Of a DNA stretch of 5,719 nt, positions 1 to 5,691 are shown piece after piece. A program made the position numbers and the translations under genes. This stretch comes from Acidobacteriota bacterium (GTDB lineage Bacteria; Acidobacteriota; Vicinamibacteria; Vicinamibacterales; UBA2999), in the NCBI GenBank assembly GCA_013140955.1, contig JABFRY010000213.1, forward strand, positions 1-5,719. The letters run 5' to 3'. The notes below the pieces were generated by a model, which ran no database searches, was not told where the DNA came from, and saw nothing but the letters and a program-made list of their open reading frames with translations. How positions within the stretch are numbered: the stretch's first letter is position 1; the number at the start of each line of letters is the position of its first letter.

Positions 1-34
1 ACGCCACCGGGCCCGGTGCCGCGCCCGGTGGCGT
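1..34. repeat. 11-bp perfect inverted repeat with nested palindrome in the dehydrogenase tail
   Basis: ACGCCACCGGG (1-11) is the exact reverse complement of CCCGGTGGCGT (24-34), with a 12-base spacer. Nested inside is a 14-base palindrome at 5-18 (CACCGGG/CCCGGTG). It encodes part of the Gly/Thr-rich tail (TGRGTGPGG) on the minus strand, so it may simply reflect repetitive GC-rich linker codons. The left arm may continue beyond the window. Confidence 0.6.
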
Positions 35-1439
35 CGGCCGCCACCCCCGCGCGGGCTGCGGCGGGCAGGGGGTGGAGCTCCCAGGCCAGCCGCTTGATGT
101 TGAGCAGGTGCTTCGGCGAGATGTTGTCGGACGTGATGTTGCCCCCCCAGCCGCCGCAGCCGAGCGTCATGGCCGGGTCGAGGCCCGTCGTCAGCCCGAT
201 GGATCCGTGCGTGGTCGGGGTGTTGACGACGATGCGGAAGGCCGGCTTCTTGAGGCCGAACTCGAGAATCACGGGCTCGTGGCGGGAATGAATGGACATG
301 GTGTGGCCCATCCCGCCATAGCGGAGGATCTGCATGCACCGCTCACATCCCTCTCGCCAGTCCGCGACGGTGTAGAAGGAGAGCACCGGGCAGAGCTTCT
401 CGATGGACAGCGGGTGGTCGCGGCCCACGCCGGCCAGCGTGGCGATGAGCACCCGCGTCGCCTCCGGGACCTCGATGCCCACCGCGCGGGCGATCTCGGT
501 GGCCGACCGTCCGACGAACGCCGGATTCGGCAGTCGCTGCGGCGTGACCAGCGCGGCGGCGAGACGCCCGGCCTGCTCGTCGTTCAGGAAGACGGCGCCC
601 TCGGCCTGCAGGTGCCGGCGCAATTCCTCGGCGACGGCCGCGTCGGCCACGACGGAGTTGGGGGAGGAGCACAGCAGGCCGTTGTCGAAGGTCTTGCCGG
701 CCACGATGTCGCGCGCGGCCTTCGCAAGGTCGGCGCTCGATTCGACATAGCACGGCGCGTTGCCCGGGCCGACGCCGTAGGCGGGTTTGCCGGCGCTGTA
801 GGCGGCCCGCACCAGGCCCAGCCCCCCCGTGGCGAGAATCACGGCCACGTCGCGACTCCGCATGAGTTCCTGCGTGCCCTCGAGCGTGACGGTCGTCATC
901 CACCCGATGGCGGAGGCGGGGGCACCGGCCTCGCGCGCCGCATCGGCAAGGATCTCCGCCGTCCGCGTGATGCAGCGTGCAGCCGACGGATGCGGGCTGA
1001 GCACGATGGGGCACCGTGCCTTGAGCGCGATGAGGACCTTGTAGATCGCGGTGGACGTCGGGTTGGTCGAGGGCACGATGCCGGCGACCACGCCGAACGG
1101 CTCGGCGATCTCCACGATCTTCTTCGCCTCGTCCCGCCGCACGATGCCCACGGTCTGCATCGGCCGGATGAACTCGTACACGCGCCTGGAGGCGAAGAGG
1201 TTCTTCTGGACCTTGTCGGCCACGACGCCGTAGCCGGTTTCCTCGACCGCGAGCCGGGCCAGGGCCTCCGCGTGCGGGGTCACGGCGTCCGCCATCGCGG
1301 TGACGATCGCGTCGATCCGGGCCTGGGAGAGTTCGGCGAGGGGGCCCCGGGCCTGCGCGGCCGCCCGTGTCAGCGTGCGCGCATCGGCGATCGAGGTGAG
1401 GTCGCGGTCGGTGTGTCTGGCGGGGCTCTGGCCGGCCAT
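1..1439 (-). CDS. CoA-acylating aldehyde dehydrogenase of a bacterial microcompartment (C-terminus cut by window edge)
   Basis: The enzyme should oxidise an aldehyde to acyl-CoA with NAD+ and CoA, as the core dehydrogenase inside a BMC. Reading the minus strand from the ATG at 1439 gives 479 codons with no stop before the edge. Visible landmarks match the acetylating aldehyde dehydrogenase/AdhE N-terminal family: PSTNPTSTAIYK (residues 123-134, nucleotide-binding loop), ATGGLGLV (203-210), GVGPGNAP (222-229), the catalytic Cys257 in FDNGLLCSS, and the C-terminal signature TLGCGGWGGN...KHLLNIK (425-449). Residues about 456-479 form an Ala/Gly/Pro-rich tail after the family fold ends, which suggests a linker to a C-terminal encapsulation peptide outside the window. 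The N-terminus has no obvious PduP-type targeting helix. The gene lies 23 bp after the BMC-H shell gene on the same strand, so cotranscription is inferred. No strong ribosome binding site precedes the ATG. The family call is secure; the actual aldehyde substrate is unknown. Confidence 0.93.
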   Translation of the reverse strand, partial: MAGQSPARHTDRDLTSIADARTLTRAAAQARGPLAELSQARIDAIVTAMADAVTPHAEALARLAVEETGYGVVADKVQKNLFASRRVYEFIRPMQTVGIVRRDEAKKIVEIAEPFGVVAGIVPSTNPTSTAIYKVLIALKARCPIVLSPHPSAARCITRTAEILADAAREAGAPASAIGWMTTVTLEGTQELMRSRDVAVILATGGLGLVRAAYSAGKPAYGVGPGNAPCYVESSADLAKAARDIVAGKTFDNGLLCSSPNSVVADAAVAEELRRHLQAEGAVFLNDEQAGRLAAALVTPQRLPNPAFVGRSATEIARAVGIEVPEATRVLIATLAGVGRDHPLSIEKLCPVLSFYTVADWREGCERCMQILRYGGMGHTMSIHSRHEPVILEFGLKKPAFRIVVNTPTTHGSIGLTTGLDPAMTLGCGGWGGNITSDNISPKHLLNIKRLAWELHPLPAAARAGVAADATGRGTGPGG

Positions 1440-1462
1440 GTGCCCGTTGGTGTCCAGGCCGG

Positions 1463-1741
1463 TCAGGCCTTCGGCAGCATCCGCTCCACCTCGGCATGGG
1501 GACGCGGGATGACGTGCACCGAGATGAGCTCTCCCACCCGCCGCGCGGCGGCGGCGCCGGCGTCGGTGGCCGCCTTCACCGCCCCGACGTCGCCTCGCAC
1601 GAGAACGGTGACGTACCCGGCACCGATGTACTCCTTGCCGATGAGGGTCACGTTGGCGGTCTTCACCATCGCGTCGGCGGCTTCCACCGACCCGATGAGG
1701 CCACGGGTTTCAATCATGCCGAGCGCGTCGCCAGTTGTCAT
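1463..1741 (-). CDS. BMC-H hexameric microcompartment shell protein (PduA/EutM/CcmK family)
   Basis: This 92-residue protein is a single BMC (Pfam BMC) domain, the usual length for the hexagonal tile that forms the facets of BMC shells. Diagnostic features seen are ALGMIETRG near the N-terminus, EAADAMVK with the conserved edge lysine Lys27, the central pore loop IGAG (39-42) followed by Tyr43, VRGDVGAVKAATDAG (48-62), and ELISVHVIPRPH (71-82) with the conserved inter-hexamer Arg80. Six copies should line a pore made by the GAG backbone turn; in family members this pore admits small polar metabolites. The start at 1741 is the only ATG that gives the full N-terminal strand (Met9 would cut into it), but no Shine-Dalgarno is visible upstream. 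It is the first gene of the minus-strand set, with a CoA-acylating aldehyde dehydrogenase next, which marks a catabolic BMC rather than a carboxysome. The GAG-Tyr pore resembles shell hexamers of non-Pdu/Eut types such as that of Haliangium. Confidence 0.96.
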   Translation of the reverse strand: MTTGDALGMIETRGLIGSVEAADAMVKTANVTLIGKEYIGAGYVTVLVRGDVGAVKAATDAGAAAARRVGELISVHVIPRPHAEVERMLPKA

Positions 1742-1763
1742 CGTACGGGCCGAACTGTAGCAG
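1735..1763 (+). promoter_or_regulatory. Candidate sigma70-type promoter for the lipoprotein gene
   Basis: TTGTCA at 1735-1740 matches the -35 consensus at five of six positions. Seventeen bases later TAGCAG (1758-1763) is a weak -10 with three of six matches. It would start transcription near 1770, leaving a very short leader, so the assignment is tentative. The -35 box overlaps the start codon of the divergent shell gene. Confidence 0.25.
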
Positions 1764-1769
1764 ACTTGC

Positions 1770-1773
1770 GGAG
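1770..1773 (+). promoter_or_regulatory. Ribosome binding site of the lipoprotein gene
   Basis: GGAG lies four bases before the ATG at 1778 and thirteen before the in-frame ATG at 1787. Neither spacing is ideal. The first is slightly short and the second clearly long, which favours 1778. Confidence 0.5.
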
Positions 1774-1777
1774 TATC
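1772..1777 (-). promoter_or_regulatory. Candidate -10 box for the BMC shell operon
   Basis: On the minus strand this reads GATACT, sharing four of six bases with TATAAT, including the key A at position 2 and T at position 6. It would place transcription start about 24 bases before the shell gene ATG. No matching -35 is visible upstream, where the lipoprotein gene begins. If real, it would need an activator or an alternative sigma factor. Confidence 0.18.
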
Positions 1778-2692
1778 ATGCCACTCATGCCGTCGGCCTT
1801 CTCCCGTGTGCGTGGCGTGTACCCCCTGATGCTCACACTGGCCATGCTGCCTGCGTGTGCGGGGGAGGAGGGGCCCGCCGCGCCCGTCGCACGCGTAGCC
1901 GTCGAACTCGATCGGAGCGCCGTCACCGCCGGCAGCGCGCTGCAGATGGACTATCGGTTCACGGTGCCCGAACGGGCGCCCTCCCCGGGCGATGCGCAGG
2001 TCTTCGTCCACTTCCTGAGCGACATCGGCGAAACGCTCTTCACCGACGACCACGTCCCGCCCGTGGCGCCACGAGCCTGGCGCGGGGGCGATGTCGTCGA
2101 GTACTCGCGCACGGTCATCGTGCCCGAGTCCGCCGCGCTCGGCCCGGTGCAGGTCAGCGTGGGCCTGTACGAGCCGGCCACGGGCGCGCGGGCTCCGCTG
2201 CTCGGCGGGGAGGACGTCGGACTGCGCGCCTACCGGGTCGGCGCCTTCGAGCTCGGCCCGCAGCAGAGCGCCACGCGCGTCGTTTTCGGCGACGGCTGGC
2301 ACGACCCGGAACCCGGCGACGGGCGGCCCGGCTCCGCGTGGCACTGGTCGACCCGCGAGGCCACCCTCACCGTGCGGGCACTGCCTGACGGCGGCACCCT
2401 GTACCTCGACGCCGAGCAGCCACCGGCGTTCCCCGCCCAGCAGGTGGAGGTCCGCCACGGGGGGCTCGTAGTGGGCAGTGTGGAGGTGACGCCAGGGCGC
2501 CGGCAGGTCCTCGACATTCCGCTGGCGGCCGATCTCGCCGGCAACGGCGAGCCCGGGGAGACCATCGACCTCCAACTCGGGGTCGTGCCCACCGTCGTCC
2601 CAGCCGACGTGCCCGCCCTCGACAGCCCCGACCGGCGGGAACTCGGGCTGAGGGTGTTTCGGGCGGCCGTCGAGCCGAAACAACAGGAATAG
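1778..2692 (+). CDS. Putative lipoprotein with two beta-rich domains, function unknown
   Basis: I do not recognise a characterised family. The 304-residue product begins with a short basic region (Arg10, Arg12), a hydrophobic stretch (about 14-24) and LPAC with Cys27. This looks like a lipoprotein signal, although Pro at the -2 position of the lipobox is unusual. After the lipid site comes an Ala/Pro/Glu-rich spacer. Region 1 (about 38-152) looks like an immunoglobulin-type beta sandwich with motifs QVFVHFLSDIGETLFTDDH (74-92) and VSVGLYEPATG (127-137). Region 2 (about 165-297) begins FGDGWHDPE (170-178), continues AWHWSTREATLTV (187-199), and looks like a second beta sandwich. The same two-part arrangement, to my recollection, occurs in uncharacterised Acidobacteriota proteins. 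It is transcribed away from the BMC genes and precedes the pilus/secretion genes by 150 bp. A role at the cell envelope is inferred only from the signal. Start 1778 is chosen over 1787 on ribosome-site spacing. Confidence 0.8.
   Translation: MPLMPSAFSRVRGVYPLMLTLAMLPACAGEEGPAAPVARVAVELDRSAVTAGSALQMDYRFTVPERAPSPGDAQVFVHFLSDIGETLFTDDHVPPVAPRAWRGGDVVEYSRTVIVPESAALGPVQVSVGLYEPATGARAPLLGGEDVGLRAYRVGAFELGPQQSATRVVFGDGWHDPEPGDGRPGSAWHWSTREATLTVRALPDGGTLYLDAEQPPAFPAQQVEVRHGGLVVGSVEVTPGRRQVLDIPLAADLAGNGEPGETIDLQLGVVPTVVPADVPALDSPDRRELGLRVFRAAVEPKQQE
2655..2682. repeat. 8-bp inverted repeat at the 3' end of the lipoprotein gene
   Basis: TGTTTCGG (2655-2662) and CCGAAACA (2675-2682) are perfect reverse complements around a 12-base loop, ending eight bases before the stop codon. 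The arms are AT-richer than their surroundings. There is no following T-run, so it is not a standard intrinsic terminator. Confidence 0.4.
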
Positions 2693-2842
2693 ACCTGTCG
2701 CAGGTGCGGGGTGCGGCCGTCGCCGACCTCCGAGCCCTCGCCGTCGTCCAAGGGGGGCAACCAGCGCCTGCCCGGGCGGCCAGGACTGCCGGGACTTGCT
2801 GTAGACTGCACACCGTAATGTCAGGTTCTTCAGTGTCTTACG
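2693..2842. other. 150-bp intergenic region without a gene
   Basis: This gap separates the lipoprotein gene from the pilus/secretion operon. It contains a 5-bp hairpin right after the stop codon (ACCTG-TCG-CAGGT, 2693-2705), an 8-base palindrome GCCCGGGC (2770-2777) and a candidate promoter near its right end. I see no T-tract terminator, no tRNA and no credible small ORF on either strand. Confidence 0.6.
2802..2807 (+). promoter_or_regulatory. Candidate -10 box for the gspF-gspE operon
   Basis: TAGACT matches TATAAT at four of six positions and would give a leader of about 29 bases. The bases 17 upstream do not resemble a -35 box. The 150-bp gap makes a promoter here likely, but this exact site is a guess. 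Confidence 0.22.
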
Positions 2843-4048
2843 ATGGAATTTCGTTGTAGGCTCGGCACCCCCGGCGGCGAGGTCCTGGAAGGGATCTACG
2901 TGGCCGAGGACGAAGCCCGTCTGCGCCGCGAGTTCGATGAGAAGGGCCTGCTCGTCCTCTCGCTGCGGCCGAAGGCAGGTCTGCAGGGCCTGAGCCTCCC
3001 GTTCAGCGGACGGCGCCGGATCCCCCGGCAGGAGTTCCTGATGTTCAATCAGGAGCTGGCCACCCTGCTCAAGGCCGGCATGCCCCTGGTGCAGTCGCTC
3101 GACATCCTGCGCCAGCGCGTGGCGACGCCCACCTTCAAGGGCGTACTCGACGGGGTCTACGACAAGGTCCGGGCGGGCAGCGCGCTCTCGGATGCATTCG
3201 CCGTTCACGCCGACCTGTTCCCCCCGGTGTATGCCGCCTCACTCACCGCCGGGGAGCGCAGCGGCAGTCTGGACGGGGTCCTCCGCCGGTACGTCAGCTA
3301 CGAGAAGATCTCGGGGGCGGTCCGCCGGCGGACCATCTCGGCCCTGATCTATCCCGCCATCCTCGTTACGCTGATGTTGGGTCTGATTGGCATCATCGTG
3401 TTCAGGGTGGTGCCGGCCTTCAGTGACTTCTACGCCACGTTCGATCGCGAGTTGCCGCTGGCCACGCGGGTCATCGTGGGCGTGTCGTCCGTGCTGGCCG
3501 GCAATCTGCTCCTGGTCCTGCTCGTCACCGGTGCGGTCGTCGCCACCGGCGTGACCTGGTTCAAGCGGGGCGATCGCCGGCGCCTCGATCGGTGGCTCCT
3601 GAGCCTGCCGGTCGTGGGCCATACGCTGCACAAGTTCACGACCGCACAGCTGGCGCGCACCTTGAGCACGCTGCTCGGTGGCGGTATTCCCCTGGTGAGC
3701 GCCATCGACATCGGGGTGCAGGCCACCGCGAACCGGCACGTCGCTGCCGAGATGGATGCCGTCGGTCGGCGCGTGCGCGAGGGCGAGAGCTTCGCGGGCG
3801 CGCTGCGCGCGCGGGAGGTGTTCCCCGACGTGGCGATCAAGATGGTCGAAGTGGGTGAGTCCACCGGCGCGCTGCAGGAGATGCTCAGCAGCCTGGCCGA
3901 CTTCTACGACGAAGAAATCGAGACGGAAGTCGCCCGGTTCATCACGCTCATCGAACCGGTGCTCCTCGTGATCATGGGCGTCGTCATCGCGCTGGTCGTG
4001 GTGGCGCTCTACCTGCCGCTGTTCGAGTTGAGCGCGGTGGTGGGCTGA
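2843..4048 (+). CDS. gspF: Type IV pilus / type II secretion inner-membrane platform protein (GspF/PilC family)
   Basis: This polytopic platform protein sits in the inner membrane, contacts the assembly ATPase on the cytoplasmic face, and helps extract pilin or pseudopilin subunits into the growing filament. Its 401 residues are the normal family length. The family's two repeated T2SSF domains are visible. The first (about 66-189) contains FNQELATLLKAGMPLVQSLDIL and AGERSGSLDGVL. The second (about 268-390) contains LARTLSTLLGGGIPLVSAI and the parallel VEVGESTGALQEML. Membrane segments are predicted at about 168-190, 210-238 and 366-392, the last preceded by IEPVLL. The N-terminal cytoplasmic segment MEFRCRLGTPGGEVLEG is typical of PilC-like members in related bacteria and supports the ATG at 2843, although no Shine-Dalgarno precedes it. 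The ATPase gene follows after 17 bp, so the two are co-expressed. Whether the machine is a pilus (PilC) or secretion system (GspF) cannot be decided here; the MSLL-starting next gene leans towards pilus-type. Confidence 0.95.
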   Translation: MEFRCRLGTPGGEVLEGIYVAEDEARLRREFDEKGLLVLSLRPKAGLQGLSLPFSGRRRIPRQEFLMFNQELATLLKAGMPLVQSLDILRQRVATPTFKGVLDGVYDKVRAGSALSDAFAVHADLFPPVYAASLTAGERSGSLDGVLRRYVSYEKISGAVRRRTISALIYPAILVTLMLGLIGIIVFRVVPAFSDFYATFDRELPLATRVIVGVSSVLAGNLLLVLLVTGAVVATGVTWFKRGDRRRLDRWLLSLPVVGHTLHKFTTAQLARTLSTLLGGGIPLVSAIDIGVQATANRHVAAEMDAVGRRVREGESFAGALRAREVFPDVAIKMVEVGESTGALQEMLSSLADFYDEEIETEVARFITLIEPVLLVIMGVVIALVVVALYLPLFELSAVVG

Positions 4049-4057
4049 CAGGCAATC

Positions 4058-4062
4058 GGAGA
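4058..4062 (+). promoter_or_regulatory. Ribosome binding site of the assembly ATPase gene
   Basis: GGAGA lies in the 17-bp gap, three bases before the ATG at 4066. The spacing is short, but it is the only purine-rich site and supports this start. Confidence 0.5.
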
Positions 4063-4065
4063 CGC

Positions 4066-5691
4066 ATGGATTCCGCCAACGCAACCGGCCTCATCCAGTC
4101 ACCGGAGGACCGCTCGGAGGAAGTGGCGCGTGCCCGCGCCCTGGCGTCCCGGTACCGACTCGACTTCGTGGACATGGACGAGTTCCGGATCGACCAGGAG
4201 CTCTTCAGGGCCATTCCCGCCGACGTGATGCTGCGGTACGGCTTCGTGCCGCACCGCCGCGAGGGCCGCGCGCTCGTCATCGTGGTGTCGGACCCCACCG
4301 ACCTGCCGATGATCGACGAACTCGGCGTGATCCTGGCCACCCCCATCAAGGTCACCGTCGGTGCGCCGTCGGCCATCCAGTCGATCCTGAAGAAGAGCGA
4401 GAGCAGCCAGCGCGTCCTCGAGGACGCCACCGAGGGCTTCCAGCTCCAGGTGCTCAAGGACGACGAGGGTGCCGAGGACAACCTGACCGTGGAGAAGCTC
4501 ACGAGCGACGTGAGCCCGGTCATCCGTCTCGTGGACTCGACGCTCTTCACCGCGATTCAGCGGCGGGCGAGCGACATCCATATCGAGACCGGCGACGACG
4601 CGGTCCACGTGAAGTACCGCATCGACGGCGTGCTGCAGCCGGCGATGCGGCCGATTGCCCGTCAGTTCCACAGCTCCATCATCTCGCGCATCAAGGTGAT
4701 GGCCGAGCTCGACATCGCCGAGAAGCGCGTGCCGCAGGACGGCCGCTTCAAGGTGCGGATGCCGGGCAAGACGATCGACTTCCGCGTGTCGATCATGCCG
4801 AGCGTGCACGGCGAGGACGCGGTCGTCCGCATCCTCGACAAGGAATCGATCAGCGAGCAGTTCACCGAGCTGCGGCTCGAGATTCTCGGTTTCCCGTCGC
4901 AGGAACTCGGGCGCTTCCGCAAGTACATCCGTGAACCGTACGGCATGGTCCTCGTCACCGGGCCCACCGGCTCCGGCAAGACCACCACGCTCTACGCCGC
5001 CCTCTCCGAGATCAAGTCGGTCGAGGACAAGATCGTCACGATCGAGGATCCGGTCGAATACCAGCTGCGGGGCATCACGCAGATTCCGATCAACGAGAAG
5101 AAGGGGCTGACGTTCGCCCGGGGGCTGCGCTCCATCCTGCGTCACGATCCCGACAAGATCATGGTGGGCGAGATCCGGGATCCCGAGACCGCCCAGATTG
5201 CGATCCAGTCGGCCCTGACGGGCCACCTCGTCTTCACCACGGTGCACGCGAACAACGTGGTGGACGTCTTGGGCCGGTTCCTGAACATGGGCGTGGAGCC
5301 CTACCAGTTCGTGTCGGCGCTCAACTGCGTGCTGGCCCAGCGCCTCGTGCGTCTCATCTGCGCCCACTGCAAGCGACCCGCGACCGTGGATCCCCGGCTG
5401 CTCGAGGAGTCGGCTCTCGATCCGGGCCTGGCCTCGACCCACCAGTTCTGGGAGGGGGCGGGATGTATCGAGTGCGGAGGCACCGGCTTCAAGGGGCGGA
5501 CCGCGATCTGCGAGCTGCTGGACCTTTCGGACCGGATCCGCGAGATGATCCTCGATCGGCGACCGGCGTCCGAGATCAAGAAGGCCGCACACGAGGAGGG
5601 CATGCGCTTCCTCCGCGAGTCGGCGATCGAGAAGGTGCTGACCGGTCTCACCACCCTGCGTGAAATCAACAAGGTGACGTTCGTCGAATGA
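4066..5691 (+). CDS. gspE: Type IV pilus / type II secretion assembly ATPase (GspE/PilB family)
   Basis: This cytoplasmic hexameric ATPase powers filament subunit insertion through the platform protein encoded just upstream. All catalytic elements are present in its 541 residues: Walker A GPTGSGKTT (299-307), the Asp box TIEDPVEY (325-332), the Walker B region IMVGEIRDPETAQIA (365-379) with Glu369, and the His box TGHLVFTTVHANNV (385-398). A tetracysteine zinc site (Cys432, Cys435, Cys467, Cys470) marks the GspE/PilB assembly branch and argues against a PilT retraction ATPase. The N2 region (about 147-265, ASDIHIE at 168-174) links to one MshEN/T2SSE_N-like domain (about 28-108). The preceding subdomain that in many homologues carries an RLG...L...Q c-di-GMP-binding motif is replaced by about 27 nondescript residues. 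Start 4066 is supported by GGAGA upstream and the 17-bp distance from gspF. The stop codon overlaps the next start. Pilus versus secretion use is undecided. Confidence 0.96.
   Translation: MDSANATGLIQSPEDRSEEVARARALASRYRLDFVDMDEFRIDQELFRAIPADVMLRYGFVPHRREGRALVIVVSDPTDLPMIDELGVILATPIKVTVGAPSAIQSILKKSESSQRVLEDATEGFQLQVLKDDEGAEDNLTVEKLTSDVSPVIRLVDSTLFTAIQRRASDIHIETGDDAVHVKYRIDGVLQPAMRPIARQFHSSIISRIKVMAELDIAEKRVPQDGRFKVRMPGKTIDFRVSIMPSVHGEDAVVRILDKESISEQFTELRLEILGFPSQELGRFRKYIREPYGMVLVTGPTGSGKTTTLYAALSEIKSVEDKIVTIEDPVEYQLRGITQIPINEKKGLTFARGLRSILRHDPDKIMVGEIRDPETAQIAIQSALTGHLVFTTVHANNVVDVLGRFLNMGVEPYQFVSALNCVLAQRLVRLICAHCKRPATVDPRLLEESALDPGLASTHQFWEGAGCIECGGTGFKGRTAICELLDLSDRIREMILDRRPASEIKKAAHEEGMRFLRESAIEKVLTGLTTLREINKVTFVE
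5671..5677 (+). promoter_or_regulatory. Ribosome binding site for the next gene, inside the ATPase gene
   Basis: AAGGTGA ends ten bases before the ATG at 5688 and resembles a Shine-Dalgarno sequence. Together with the ATGA stop/start overlap it suggests translational coupling to the ATPase. Confidence 0.45.

Noticed and set aside
343..1497. 384-codon minus-strand ORF
   Set aside because: It is a frame-shifted shadow of the dehydrogenase, with very Arg-rich, low-complexity translation.
72..1760. 562-codon plus-strand ORF opposite the dehydrogenase and shell genes
   Set aside because: Its Arg/Gly/His/Asp-rich translation lacks any fold-like pattern, and the opposite strand encodes two clearly recognisable families. 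It is an antisense shadow of GC-rich codons.
1496..1777. Upstream N-terminal extension of the lipoprotein reading frame to 1496
   Set aside because: It would run antisense through the whole shell gene and bury the signal sequence in the middle of the protein. The ATG at 1778 has a ribosome site and yields a lipoprotein signal.
1891..1950. Idea that the lipoprotein belongs to the BMC system
   Set aside because: It lies on the opposite strand, has an export signal and no BMC domain or encapsulation-like helix, so it should act outside the cytoplasm where BMCs are assembled.
2770..2777. GCCCGGGC palindrome as a terminator or operator
   Set aside because: Eight-base GC palindromes are expected by chance at this composition, and no T-tract or flanking symmetry supports a function.
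1742..3208. Upstream extension of the shell-protein frame to a start at 3208
   Set aside because: The extra 489 residues are an antisense shadow of the lipoprotein and platform genes. BMC-H proteins are about 90-100 residues and the family match begins at the ATG at 1741.
3239..4084. 281-codon minus-strand ORF opposite the platform gene
   Set aside because: The His/Asp/Gln/Arg-rich translation is typical of antisense to membrane-protein codons; there is no family match.
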